From Variovorax sp. Root318D1 (GTDB lineage Bacteria; Pseudomonadota; Gammaproteobacteria; Burkholderiales; Burkholderiaceae_C), in the NCBI RefSeq assembly GCF_001424835.1, contig NZ_LMCQ01000020.1:63384-127383 (forward strand): DNA of 64,000 bases, given 5' to 3'. Below are positions 34,797 to 44,101 of this stretch, in pieces. Position 1 is the stretch's first letter. Each line of letters starts with the position of its first letter. Made by a program: the position numbers and the translations under genes. Below the pieces are notes generated by a model. That model did not search any database and was not told the DNA's origin. It saw nothing but the letters and a program-made list of their open reading frames with translations.

Positions 34797-35201
34797 TCAG
34801 CAACGGCCTTTCTTGGCCTGTCCGGGCGGGCAGTGGCCTCCACCGCCGCCGCCATGGCCTTCGCGCTCGGCGTGGTGCGGATGTTGTTCCGCGCGCCGCC
34901 AGTTGCCTTCCATCCATCGCCAACCACCGTCCGCCTGCACCCAGCGGCCCGGCGCGTAAGCGTAGTCAGGTCGTGCCGCCTGCCAGAAACCCGTACGCCA
35001 GACGTAGGCGCGTTCGTTCCATTGCCAACGGCCGGGCACCCACACCTGGCCTGCGCGCGGTCCCGGCATCGGCTCGTAGCGCGGCGCGGGCGGCGCCACC
35101 TGGATCAGGCCAGGCAGGTTGATATTGACCGACACCTGTGCCGCGGCGGGCAGGGCAGACGCGGCCAACGCGGCGGCAACCAGGAGAGTGGAGACTTTCA
35201 T
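34797..35201 (-). CDS. Secreted WxxGxW-repeat protein
   Basis: This 134-residue protein has a signal peptide (MKVSTLLVAAALAASALPAAAQ) and aromatic repeats of the YXWGXW/WVPGxW type: WVPGRWQWNERAYVW, WQAARPDYAYAPGRWVQADGGWRWMEGNW. The tail is His/Gly-rich (HHAEREGHGGGGGGHCPPGQ). Such proteins are frequent in Burkholderiales, are exported and have no fixed function. ATG 35201 is chosen because it starts the signal peptide. It lies close behind the convergent tRNA gene. Confidence 0.78.
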   Translation of the reverse strand: MKVSTLLVAAALAASALPAAAQVSVNINLPGLIQVAPPAPRYEPMPGPRAGQVWVPGRWQWNERAYVWRTGFWQAARPDYAYAPGRWVQADGGWRWMEGNWRRAEQHPHHAEREGHGGGGGGHCPPGQAKKGRC

Positions 35202-35353
35202 TGAAACCCTTGAAGTTGAGAACACGCATGCACAACGCAGGCCGGCGCAAAGTGTAATCAGAACATTCCTGAGGGCCCGGGCCGCTGAACCGTGGTACGC
35301 AAGCGCGCGGCCATTCCTTCAAGTGCTAGAGTCCAAGCGCACGCAGCACGCCG

Positions 35354-36178
35354 ATGCGCAGACTACGCTTCCTCACCCACCGCCACCGCGCCCCCTCCAC
35401 CAACCGGGTGCTCGGCCTTCTCCTGGCCTTCAATGCCGGTGCGGTGAATGCGGGGGGCTTTCTGGTGCTGCACACGTACACCTCGCACATGACGGGCTTC
35501 GCTTCGCAGTTTGCGGACGGCCTGGTGCTCGGCAACACGAAGCTTCTCTTGAATGCGCTGGGCGCCATCCTTGCTTTTGTGTTGGGCGCGGCCGTGTGCG
35601 CGATTCTGGTGAACTGGGGCCGCCAGCATCGCCTGCGCAGTGTCTACGCGGTGCCGCTGCTGCTCGAGGCGGCGCTCATGTTCCCGTTCGGCCTGATGGG
35701 CGCCATCACGCTGACCTGGTCGACGCCGTTTGCCGTGCCGCTCACCGTGCTGCTGCTCTCGTTCATCATGGGCCTGCAGAACGCCGTCGGCTCCAAGACT
35801 TCCGGTGGCAGCGTGCGCACCACCCACATGACGGGCAACATCACCGACGTGGGCATGGAGCTGGGCAAGCTGATCTATTGGAACGGGCATGCCACGCCGG
35901 CACATGCCATGGTTCGCCATGATCGCCGCAGGATTCGAATGGCGGGCGGGCTGATCGGCATGTTCGTTCTGGGCGGTATCGTCGGCGCGCTAGGCTTCAG
36001 CTATCTGGGCTTCGTCTGCGTGGTGCCGCTCGCAGCCTTGCTGCTGGCCGTCTCGGTGCCACCGCTCACGCGGGACATACCGCGCTCCCGAACGCTGCAG
36101 AAGCTTCTTGCTGCCATCGGCGTGAAGTCACCCGGCCGGAGACGGCCCGCAGGTGCCGATACATCGTCCGAACGCTGA
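35354..36178 (+). CDS. YoaK/DUF1275-family membrane protein
   Basis: This 274-residue protein has six hydrophobic helices and the duplicated motif of the DUF1275 family: NAGAVNAGGFLVLHTYTSHMTGFASQFADGLVLG in the first half and GLQNAVGSKTSGGSVRTTHMTGNITDVGMELG in the second. The two TSHMTG/TTHMTGN sequences suggest an internal repeat. Its transport substrate, if any, is unknown. No operon partners: the next gene is convergent. Confidence 0.85.
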   Translation: MRRLRFLTHRHRAPSTNRVLGLLLAFNAGAVNAGGFLVLHTYTSHMTGFASQFADGLVLGNTKLLLNALGAILAFVLGAAVCAILVNWGRQHRLRSVYAVPLLLEAALMFPFGLMGAITLTWSTPFAVPLTVLLLSFIMGLQNAVGSKTSGGSVRTTHMTGNITDVGMELGKLIYWNGHATPAHAMVRHDRRRIRMAGGLIGMFVLGGIVGALGFSYLGFVCVVPLAALLLAVSVPPLTRDIPRSRTLQKLLAAIGVKSPGRRRPAGADTSSER

Positions 36179-36222
36179 CCGGCGCCCGCGAGTTGAGCCG
36201 CCAGCCGCTGGCGCGCGCGGTT

Positions 36223-37239
36223 TCAGATTGCGCCGACGCTGCCCGTGATCGGCAGCACGATGCCTGTGATGTAGCTGGCGCAGCTTGGCGCGGCCAGGAA
36301 CACATAGGCGGGAGACAGCTCCTCGGGTTGTGCCGGCCTCTGCAGGTCGGTCTTCTTGCCGAAGTCCTTCACCTTCTCGGGCGGGCTGTCCGCCGGGTTC
36401 AAGGGGGTCCACACCGGCCCCGGCGCGACCGCGTTCACTCGGATGCCCTTGGGCAGCAGGTTGCTGGCCAGTGACTTGGTGAACGCATGAATGGCACCCT
36501 TGGTGGTCGAGTAGTCGAGCAGGTGCGCGCTTCCTTCCAGGCCCGTGACCGAGCCGGTGTTGATGATCGACGCGCCCTGGCCCAGGTGCGGCACCGCAGC
36601 GCGCGCCATTTGGAAGTAGCCGAAAACATTGGTCTTGAGCGTGAGGTCGAAGCGCTCGTCGGTGATGTCCTCGATCGAGGCCGCGTGCAATTGGAACGCC
36701 GCATTGTTCACGAGGATGTCGAGCTTGCCGAAGGCTTGGAGGGTCTTGTCGATGGCGTCGCGGCAGAACGCCGGTTCGCACACGTCGCCCTTGATCAGGA
36801 TGCAGCGCGCGCCTTCGTTCTCGACGTGGCGCCGTGTTTCCTCTGCGTCCTCGTCTTCTTCCAGGTAGACGATGGCCACGTCGGCGCCTTCACGGGCATA
36901 GAGCACCGCCACGGCGCGGCCAATGCCCGAATCCCCGCCGGTCACCAGCGCCGCCATGCCCTCGAGCTTGCCGCTGCCCTTGTAATCCGGCGCCTCGAAG
37001 CGGGGGCGCAGCGCCATCTCCGCTTCCAGGCCTGGCTTGCTCAAGTGCTGTGCCGGCATCGGATTGACCGGCTGGGACCGCGGGCCGGCTTGCGCCGGCT
37101 GGCCGGATTTCTTGGCCGCCGGCTTTGCGCTGTCTTTCGCGTCCTGCTCGCGTTGGACTGCACGGTGCCTGGAGGCCGTGTGGGCTGTTCCTCCCCGGCT
37201 TTTGGCTGACTTTGCGGATGATGCGGTGGTCGATTTCAT
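36223..37239 (-). CDS. Short-chain dehydrogenase/reductase with basic N-terminal extension
   Basis: This 338-residue SDR has the NAD(P) motif TGGDSGIG at residues 100-107, NNAA, the catalytic serine in NTGSVTG and the YSTTK active-site pair, and ends with the family tail SYITGIVLPITGSVGAI. It resembles the stress-related YhdF/YghA group, which carries an N-terminal extension before a conserved MALRPRFEAPDYKGSGKLEG segment. Here the first 45 or so residues are rich in Lys, Ser and Ala and probably unstructured. ATG 37239 has AGGAG ten bases upstream; an ATG six codons earlier overlaps that site. Substrate unknown. Confidence 0.87.
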   Translation of the reverse strand: MKSTTASSAKSAKSRGGTAHTASRHRAVQREQDAKDSAKPAAKKSGQPAQAGPRSQPVNPMPAQHLSKPGLEAEMALRPRFEAPDYKGSGKLEGMAALVTGGDSGIGRAVAVLYAREGADVAIVYLEEDEDAEETRRHVENEGARCILIKGDVCEPAFCRDAIDKTLQAFGKLDILVNNAAFQLHAASIEDITDERFDLTLKTNVFGYFQMARAAVPHLGQGASIINTGSVTGLEGSAHLLDYSTTKGAIHAFTKSLASNLLPKGIRVNAVAPGPVWTPLNPADSPPEKVKDFGKKTDLQRPAQPEELSPAYVFLAAPSCASYITGIVLPITGSVGAI

Positions 37240-37431
37240 GGTGCTTGGGCTCCTCATGTGAACGACCACCGTAAAACTCTGGTGCCCCGCCTGCGTAGGA
37301 ATCCGTCCCGACTGCTCGCCCGTCGTGTCGCGCGATTTCCGCTTCGCTTGCAAGGAGTAACGACGCACGCCTACGCCCCTGCCGCGGGGGCTTGCGCATC
37401 GTCAGGGCTTCCCGACTCTGGAGCAGGGGCG

Positions 37432-38043
37432 ATGCAGCCTGAAAAGGAAACGAAGGAAGCCGGCAAACGCAAAGGAAACGGCAACAGAAGCAATGGCAAC
37501 GGCAACGGCAAGGCAAATCGCCCGCGCCGCAAGCATCCTTCGCTCCAGGCATTGACGCACCGGAACATCGAGTCGATTCTGGAGCTGGAAGAAGAAAGCC
37601 GGCGCGCAAAGCCGATGCTTTACAGGCTGGTTTCCCGCATCTCGCGCTTTTGCGGCACGGTGGCGTTCCTGTGGTGGAACCTCGGATTTTTTGCCGCCTG
37701 GATCCTGCTCAACCAGTTTGTCTGGCGCATCGATCCGTACCCCTTCACCTTTCTGCTCGTCCTGGTTTCCATCGAGGCCATCGTGCTGGCGATCATGATC
37801 CTGATCAGTCAGAACATGTCTGCCGAGGTAAGCGAGCATCGGCACCACCTCGACCTGCAGGTCAATCTGCTGAACGAACGAGAAATGACCGCGTTGCTGC
37901 GCCTTGCGACCCGCATGGCGGAAAAACTCGAACTGCCCTTGGAATCCCACGAGGAGGTGAAAGCCCTGACGGAGCGCGTCGATCCCGGCAAGGTGCTGCA
38001 CCAGATCGTGGAGGCTGAGGCCTCGCACGAGGAGCGCGGCTGA
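37432..38043 (+). CDS. DUF1003-family membrane protein
   Basis: This 203-residue protein has two membrane helices (FLWWNLGFFAAWILLN and FTFLLVLVSIEAIVLAIMILIS) preceded by RISRFCGTVAF and followed by a coiled, charged C-terminal half (SQNMSAEVSEHRHHLDLQVNLLNEREM), as in DUF1003 proteins. The N-terminus is a Lys/Asn/Gly-rich tract encoded by a GGCAAC-like repeat. I place the start at ATG 37432 after GCAGGGG; upstream in-frame sequence to 37258 lacks coding character. Function unknown. Confidence 0.75.
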   Translation: MQPEKETKEAGKRKGNGNRSNGNGNGKANRPRRKHPSLQALTHRNIESILELEEESRRAKPMLYRLVSRISRFCGTVAFLWWNLGFFAAWILLNQFVWRIDPYPFTFLLVLVSIEAIVLAIMILISQNMSAEVSEHRHHLDLQVNLLNEREMTALLRLATRMAEKLELPLESHEEVKALTERVDPGKVLHQIVEAEASHEERG

Positions 38044-38059
38044 CGGGAAGGCGGAGCCG

Positions 38060-39784
38060 CTAGGGCAGCTCTGCGCCTTCGACCAGAAAGCGCACGCGCC
38101 GCACACCCTGCCATTCGTCGGCATCGAGCCGGAAGGCCAGCTTCACGCGCGCGGGCAGCGGATCGGTATGGCCGAACCAGATACCATCGACCGGCTGCCC
38201 CTGATGCCGCAGCTTGAGCGCGAGGTGCTTCTCGCCCACCAGGCGCTGCGACACCACCTCCACTTCTTCGCTGAAAGTGGGCGGGGCGAAACCCTGGCCC
38301 CACACCTCGCGGTGCAGCGTGTCGACCAGGTCGATGCGCATGTACTCGCGGGCCAGCGGCCCGTCGGTGTCGAGGCGGCGCGTCAGGGTGGCGGCGTCGA
38401 GCCACTCGTGCGCCACTTCGGCCAGCGCCTGTTCGAAAACCTCGAACTTCTCGCGCGCGACGGTGCAGCCGGCTGCCATCGCGTGGCCACCGAAGCGCAG
38501 CAGCACGCCCGGATGGCGCTTCGCCACCAGGTCGAGCGCATCGCGCAGGTGAAAGCCCGGAATCGAGCGGCCGGAACCCTTGAGCTCGTGTTCCTTGCCC
38601 GGCGCGCCGCTTGCGGCAAACACGAAGGTCGGGCGGTGAAAGCGGTCCTTGATGCGCGAGGCCACGATGCCGACCACGCCTTCATGAAAGTCGGCATCGA
38701 ACACGCTGATGGCGGCCGGCGGTGCTTCGCCGCCATCGGCCGTAGGGCCGAACAGCGATTCGGCCAGCAGCAGCGCCTGGTCGCGCATGCCGCCCTCGAT
38801 GTCGCGCCGCTCGCGGTTGATGCCGTCGAGCATGCGCGCCAACTCGTCGGCGCGGCCGGCATCGTCGGTCAGTAGGCATTCGATGCCCAGCGTCATGTCG
38901 GCCAAGCGGCCGGCGGCGTTGATGCGCGGACCGAGTGCAAAGCCGAAGTCGAATGTGGTGGCCACCGCGGCATTGCGTCCCGCGGCCTTGAACAGCGCCG
39001 CAATCCCCGCCGGCAGCGCCCCAGCGCGAATGCGCCGAAGGCCCTGTGCGACGAGCCGGCGGTTGTTGGCGTCGAGCTTCACCACGTCGGCCACGGTGCC
39101 GAGTGCCACCAGCGGAAGCAGCACGTCCAGCTTGGGCTGCGTGGCCGCGGTGAAAACGCCGCGTGCGCGCAGTTCGGAGCGCAGCGCCAGCAGCACGTAG
39201 AACATCACGCCCACGCCGGCGATGCTCTTGCTTTCGAAACCGCAGCCGACCTGGTTGGGATTCACCAGCACGTCGGCGGCCGGCAGTTCAGGGCCCGGCA
39301 GGTGATGGTCGGTCACCAGCACCTGCAGCCCGCGCGCCTTGGCGGCGGCCACGCCCTCGACGCTGGCAATGCCGTTGTCGACGGTGATCAGCATGTCGGC
39401 GCCGCTGTCCGCCACCCGCTCGGCGATTGGCGACGTGAGACCGTAGCCGTCGACCACGCGGTCGGGCACCAGGTAGCTCACGTTTTTTGCGCCGAGAAGG
39501 CGCAGGCCGCGCACCGCCACGGCGCACGCGGTGGCGCCGTCGCAGTCGTAGTCGGCCACGATGCACAGGCGCTTGTCCTGTGCCATGGCATCGGCCAGCA
39601 GCACCGCTGCCTCGCGCGCGCCGTGCAGGGTGTCGGGCGGCAGCAGGCGCGCCAGGCCGTCGTCGAGGTCGTCCTTGGCAAGCACGCCGCGCGCGGCGAA
39701 GAGGCGTGCGAGCAGTGGGTGTACGCCGGCCTGCTCGAGCGCCCAGACCGTGCGGGGCGGAATCTCTCTCGCGATGATTTTCAT
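38060..39784 (-). CDS. recJ: Single-stranded-DNA-specific exonuclease
   Basis: RecJ degrades single-stranded DNA 5' to 3' in recombination and mismatch repair. The 574-residue protein contains the DHH phosphoesterase motifs DYDCDGATA and VTDHHLPG, the NPNQVGCGFESKSIAGVG segment, and DHHA1 and OB-fold parts with GSGRSIPGFHLRDAL and RFGGHAMAAGCT. Length matches the family. The start overlaps the stop of the upstream RpfE-like gene (ATGA), so the two are coupled. Confidence 0.95.
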   Translation of the reverse strand: MKIIAREIPPRTVWALEQAGVHPLLARLFAARGVLAKDDLDDGLARLLPPDTLHGAREAAVLLADAMAQDKRLCIVADYDCDGATACAVAVRGLRLLGAKNVSYLVPDRVVDGYGLTSPIAERVADSGADMLITVDNGIASVEGVAAAKARGLQVLVTDHHLPGPELPAADVLVNPNQVGCGFESKSIAGVGVMFYVLLALRSELRARGVFTAATQPKLDVLLPLVALGTVADVVKLDANNRRLVAQGLRRIRAGALPAGIAALFKAAGRNAAVATTFDFGFALGPRINAAGRLADMTLGIECLLTDDAGRADELARMLDGINRERRDIEGGMRDQALLLAESLFGPTADGGEAPPAAISVFDADFHEGVVGIVASRIKDRFHRPTFVFAASGAPGKEHELKGSGRSIPGFHLRDALDLVAKRHPGVLLRFGGHAMAAGCTVAREKFEVFEQALAEVAHEWLDAATLTRRLDTDGPLAREYMRIDLVDTLHREVWGQGFAPPTFSEEVEVVSQRLVGEKHLALKLRHQGQPVDGIWFGHTDPLPARVKLAFRLDADEWQGVRRVRFLVEGAELP

Positions 39785-40749
39785 AGCGCCTCGAGCACGC
39801 TCGCGGCGCGCGGCCGGTCGAACAGGCTTCGGGCCCAGCCCACCAGTCCGCGCTGCTGCACCGCGTAGCGCTGCGCCGCGCGGTCGCCGCACAGCGTGAG
39901 CATGACGTCGGCGCCGGCGGTGTACTCGGCCAGCAGGCTTGCGAGGGTGCTTGCGTCGAGCGCCTGCCAGGCTTCGGCCCAGCCCGGTCCGTCGTCGCGC
40001 AGCGCGGCCACGCGCAGCGCGTCGCTCACGGTCGGTGGCTCGGTGTCGGCCGGGGGAATGCCCGTGGGCAGCGCGCCAGTGCCGCTGAGCCAGAAAGAGT
40101 TGATCGGCGGCACGCCGCGCGCGGCGCGATCGTCGTTGACGCGCTGGGTATAGAGCAGCATCTGCATTTCGTTCTGAAGCCGACGCAGCGGCCGTGCGGC
40201 TTCGGCCAGGGGCGACCATTGCGAAATGCGATGGCCCACCGCGCGGTCGATGGACGCCGTGGCCAGTCCGTCGAAGATGTGCGCGCGCGCCAGCCAGCGG
40301 CCGGGGATGGCGGACGGGTGCAGGGCAATGCCGTCTTCGTCGAAGAAAGGATGCGCGGCGGCCAGCAGCGTGGCCGATTCGGCGGCGTCGATCTCGATGG
40401 CGGCCGGGTCGCCCAGCACAACGTCGTCGATGCCCACTTGCCAGTTGCACAGCGAGACCAGGCCCCAGCCTTCGTGGTCGCCCGGTTCGGCGATGCCGGC
40501 CTGCCTGGCTTCCAGCGCGGCCCATGGAATGCAGCCATCGGCCGCCGGGATGCCCAGCGCCTTGGCGAGCGCCCGTTCATGGGGCGGTGAGCGCGTGCTT
40601 TCGTCCTGCGTGTCGGTCTCCGCCAGCGAAAGGCGGGAGAGCAGGGCCTCGAGGTTGGGCAGCCGGAGAGAGGGCCATGCCGCGCGGCATGCCGGGGAAC
40701 CGCGGCCGGCAAAGGGAATCAACAGATGACGGGGGAGAGGTTCGGCCAT
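39781..40749 (-). CDS. RpfE-type protein upstream of recJ
   Basis: This 322-residue protein lacks recognisable membrane segments. It resembles the RpfE-type family that lies next to recJ in Xanthomonas and related bacteria and is often labelled a phosphoglycerate-mutase-like protein in Burkholderiales. Conserved-looking blocks are HLLIPFAGRGSPACR, CNWQVGIDDVVLGDP, LQNEMQMLLYTQRVNDDRAARGVPPINSFWLSGTG and DVMLTLCGDRAAQRY. Its function is not established. It is coupled to recJ by a four-base overlap and appears to have a leaderless start at 40749. Confidence 0.7.
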   Translation of the reverse strand: MAEPLPRHLLIPFAGRGSPACRAAWPSLRLPNLEALLSRLSLAETDTQDESTRSPPHERALAKALGIPAADGCIPWAALEARQAGIAEPGDHEGWGLVSLCNWQVGIDDVVLGDPAAIEIDAAESATLLAAAHPFFDEDGIALHPSAIPGRWLARAHIFDGLATASIDRAVGHRISQWSPLAEAARPLRRLQNEMQMLLYTQRVNDDRAARGVPPINSFWLSGTGALPTGIPPADTEPPTVSDALRVAALRDDGPGWAEAWQALDASTLASLLAEYTAGADVMLTLCGDRAAQRYAVQQRGLVGWARSLFDRPRAASVLEAL

Positions 40750-40761
40750 TTCCCTATTGTC
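40747..40761 (-). promoter_or_regulatory. Candidate leaderless promoter of the RpfE-like gene and recJ
   Basis: On the minus strand GACAAT (40761-40756) is followed by six bases (AGGGAA) and then the ATG at 40749-40747. The AGGGA between them could also act as a very close ribosome site. Confidence 0.42.
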
Positions 40762-40780
40762 CGGGATGCTAGGATGAAAA

Positions 40781-40819
40781 GCCCCCCGCAGCGCCATTGG
40801 CGCATCCCGATTGGGGGGC
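40781..40819. repeat. Nested inverted repeats upstream of the Lol genes
   Basis: GCCCCCC (40781-40787) pairs with GGGGGGC (40813-40819), and inside it GCGCCA-T-TGGCGC (40791-40803) forms a second hairpin. The element lies 61 bases before the Lol permease start, between divergent genes. It may be a terminator-like or attenuator structure, but no T tract follows. Confidence 0.4.
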
Positions 40820-40880
40820 GCACCTGTCAGCCCGGCAAAGCCGTATCCGCGGTGCTCCTGGCTGAGCTCAAACTGAAAAT

Positions 40881-42129
40881 ATGCGACTTCCTTACGAACT
40901 GCAGCTCGGCTGGCGCTATACCCGCGCAGGCCGCGCGACGCGGCGCAACGGCTTCATCTCCTTCATCTCCGGCGTGTCGATGCTCGGCATTGCATTGGGG
41001 GTGGCGGCGCTGATCATTGTGCTCAGTGTGATGAACGGCTTCCAGAAGGAGGTGCGCGATCGCATGCTCGGCGTGGTGTCGCACATCGAGATTCTTTCCC
41101 GCGACGGCCAGGCGCTGCCCGACATCGACGCCATCACGGCGGCGGCGCGCAAGAACCCCGAGGTGATCGGCGCCGCGCCCTTCATTGCCACGCAGGCACT
41201 CATTGCGCGCGGCGAAGACATGAAGGGCACGCTGGTGCGCGGCATCGTGCCCAAGCTCGAACCCGAGGTCACCGACATTGCCACCACCGCGCAAAAGGGC
41301 ACGCTCGACAAGCTGGTGCCGGGCCAGTTCGGCATTGTGCTCGGCGGCGAGTTGGCGCGCTCGCTGTTCGTGCAGCCGGGCGACCAGGTCACGCTGGTGG
41401 CGCCAGGCGGGCAGGTCACGCCCGCGGGCGTGGTGCCGCGGCTCAAGCAGTTCACCGTGGTGGGCACCTTCGATTCGGGCCACTACGAATACGACTCGGC
41501 GCTGGCCATGATTCATGCGGAAGACGCCCAGCGCGTGTTCCGGCTCGACGGGCCGACCGGCATCCGCATCAAGCTCAAGGACCTGAACGAGGCGCGTGAC
41601 GTGGCCGACCAGATGGCCGTCACGCTGCCTGGCCAGTTCCTCATTCGCGACTGGACGCGCCAGAACAAGACCTGGTTTGCGGCCGTGCAGGTCGAGAAAC
41701 GCATGATGTTCATCATCCTCACGCTCATCGTGGCGGTGGCGGCCTTCAACCTGGTGTCCACGCTAGTGATGACCGTGACCGACAAGCGCGCCGACATCGC
41801 CATCCTGCGCACGCTGGGCAGTTCGCCGCGCAGCATCATGGGCATCTTCGTGGTGCAGGGGGCAATGGTCGGCGTGATCGGCACCGTGGCCGGGCTGTTG
41901 CTGGGGCTGGGCATCGCCTACAACATCGACGTGATCGTGCCGGCGCTCGAGCGGCTCTTCCATGCCAGCTTTTTGCCGAAGGACATCTACCTGATCAGCA
42001 AGATGCCGAGCGATCCGCAGCGAAGCGACATCATGCCGATCGCGATCATTTCCCTGGTCCTGGCTTTCCTGGCCACGCTGTATCCGAGCTGGCGCGCCAG
42101 CCGCGTCAATCCCGCCGAGGCCCTGCGCT

Positions 42130-42137
<8 letters not shown>
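40881..42137 (+). CDS. lolC: Lipoprotein-releasing system permease (LolC/LolE family)
   Basis: This 418-residue inner-membrane protein works with LolD to pull outer-membrane lipoproteins from the inner membrane and hand them to LolA. It has an N-terminal helix after GWRYTRAGRATRRNGFISFISGVSMLGIALGVAALIIVLSVMNGF, split by a large periplasmic domain, and three C-terminal helices in an FtsX domain (MMFIILTLIVAVAAFNLVSTLVM, the IAILRTLG motif, and LYPSWRASRVNPAEALRYE). Only one permease gene is present next to lolD, so it may act as a LolF-type homodimer unless a second gene lies elsewhere. Confidence 0.92.
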
Positions 42138-42837
<700 letters not shown>

Positions 42838-42931
42838 GTTGCAGCTGCCGCTTGCCACGGTGCCTGCAATGTCGCGAAACTGTGTGCCTGGCCGGCAAGA
42901 TGCCGTTCAATCACAGGAGCGCTTCTTCATC

Positions 42932-43525
42932 ATGCAAACCGACGACGACACCCCACCCGCGGCCACGGCCGAGCCGCGCAATTCCTACCTGGAAGAAAAA
43001 GCCTTCAAGTCGCGCACGCTGCTGATTTTTGGCAGCATCACCGACGCCGTGGCCGCCGACGTGACGCGCCGGCTCATCGCGCTCGATGCCGACAGTCCTG
43101 AAAAACCCATCGACATTCTCGTGAGCTCGCCCGGCGGCCACCTGGAGTCGGGCGATGCCATCCACGACATCGTGCGTTTCATCAGCGCACCGGTGAACAT
43201 GATCGGCACCGGCTGGGTGGGCAGCGCCGCCACGCACCTTTACTTGTCGGTCCCCCGCGAGCGGCGTGTGTGCCTGCCCAACACGCGCTTTTTGATTCAC
43301 CAGCCCAGCGGCGGCGCAGGCGGGCAGGCGACCGACATCGCGATCCAGGCGCAGGAAATCATCAAGGCGCGGCATCGCATCGCGCACGAGATTGCGCGCG
43401 AGACCGGCAAGCCGATCGACGTGGTGTTGGCCGACATCGAGCGCGACCGCTGGCTGTCGGCCGCGGAGGCGGTCGAGTACGGGCTGGTCTCGCGCATCAT
43501 CCAGCGCAAGACCGAGCTGCTGTAG
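42932..43525 (+). CDS. ClpP-family serine peptidase
   Basis: This 197-residue protein has the ClpP fold and an intact catalytic triad: S98 in GWVGSAATHLYL, H123 in FLIHQPSGGAGG and D172 in ERDRWLSAAEAVEYGLVSRII. It is shorter and more divergent than canonical ClpP (the usual GxAASMGA is replaced by GSAATHLY) and is not next to clpX or tig, so it is probably a second ClpP-like protein. The ATG at 42932 follows CAGGAG at a moderate distance. Whether it partners ClpX or ClpA is unknown. Confidence 0.82.
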   Translation: MQTDDDTPPAATAEPRNSYLEEKAFKSRTLLIFGSITDAVAADVTRRLIALDADSPEKPIDILVSSPGGHLESGDAIHDIVRFISAPVNMIGTGWVGSAATHLYLSVPRERRVCLPNTRFLIHQPSGGAGGQATDIAIQAQEIIKARHRIAHEIARETGKPIDVVLADIERDRWLSAAEAVEYGLVSRIIQRKTELL

Positions 43526-43912
43526 TTATTTGGGCTTGTAGGCCACCACGTCGATCTCGACCTTGGCGTCGACCATCAGCCGTGCCTCGGTGGTCGAGCG
43601 TGCCGGCTTGTTTTCACCGAAGTAGCTCATGTAGATGCGGTTGAAGGCACCAAAGTCGCGCGCGTCCTGCAGCCAGACCGTGCTCTTGCAGACGTCGTCG
43701 AGCGTGGCGCCGGCCAGCGCCAGCACTTTTTTCAGGTTTTCCATCACTTGGCGCGTCTGCGCCTCGATACCGCCCACCACGATCTCGCCTTCGGCATTGG
43801 CAGGCACCTGGCCCGACACGTAGATGAAATCGCCGGCGCGCACGGCCGGGGAGAAAGGACGTGCCTGGCGGTCAGAGGCGACGGGCGGGGCGCCGAGGTA
43901 TTCGAGCGGCAT
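43526..43912 (-). CDS. RidA-family enamine/imine deaminase
   Basis: This 128-residue protein belongs to the YjgF/YER057c/UK114 family, whose RidA members hydrolyse reactive 2-aminoacrylate and related imines formed by PLP-dependent dehydratases and amino-acid oxidases. Family features are FSPAVRAGDFIYVSGQVPAN, GGIEAQTRQVMENLKKVLALAGATLDDV and RSTTEARLMVDAKVEIDVVAY, with the substrate-binding arginine in the last block. AGGAG precedes ATG 43912. It is divergent from the peptide transporter operon that also encodes a D-serine-dehydratase-like enzyme, which fits a detoxifying role. Confidence 0.9.
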   Translation of the reverse strand: MPLEYLGAPPVASDRQARPFSPAVRAGDFIYVSGQVPANAEGEIVVGGIEAQTRQVMENLKKVLALAGATLDDVCKSTVWLQDARDFGAFNRIYMSYFGENKPARSTTEARLMVDAKVEIDVVAYKPK

Positions 43913-43970
43913 GGGAGAACTCCTGAAGTGAAGACGAGGAAGAAAAGAGGGATCCCAAGTATCCGCCCAA

Positions 43971-43989
43971 TCTGAAAATCCCTTTCAGA
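43971..43989. promoter_or_regulatory. Perfect inverted repeat, candidate operator 1
   Basis: TCTGAAA-N5-TTTCAGA is a perfect 7-bp inverted repeat lying between ridA and the transporter operon. Its size and symmetry suit a dimeric regulator; the RpiR protein encoded in the operon is the obvious candidate. Confidence 0.5.
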
Positions 43990-43990
43990 A

Positions 43991-44010
43991 TAACCCTAAA
44001 ACGAGGGTTA
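43991..44010. promoter_or_regulatory. Perfect inverted repeat, candidate operator 2
   Basis: TAACCCT-N6-AGGGTTA is a second perfect 7-bp inverted repeat, starting two bases after the first. The pair occupies the middle of the 189-base divergent control region. Confidence 0.5.
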
Positions 44011-44089
44011 ACACGGATGATTTGGCATGGATAGTGCTTCAAAGTGCGGGCCGAAGAGAAAATTTCTTTCACAAACAGCCTGCCCCATG

Positions 44090-44095
44090 AAGGAG
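44090..44095 (+). promoter_or_regulatory. Ribosome binding site deciding the start of the peptide-binding protein
   Basis: AAGGAG lies six bases before ATG 44102. This supports that start over the in-frame ATGs at 44027 and 44087, the latter of which overlaps the site itself. Confidence 0.75.
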
Positions 44096-44101
44096 TTCCC
44101 C

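Noticed and set aside
44022..44039. Sigma-54-like sequence TTGGCATGGATAGTGCTT with GG-N10-GC spacing
   Set aside because: The match is partial, no sigma-54 activator gene is nearby, and RpiR regulators normally act with sigma-70 promoters. It is probably chance.
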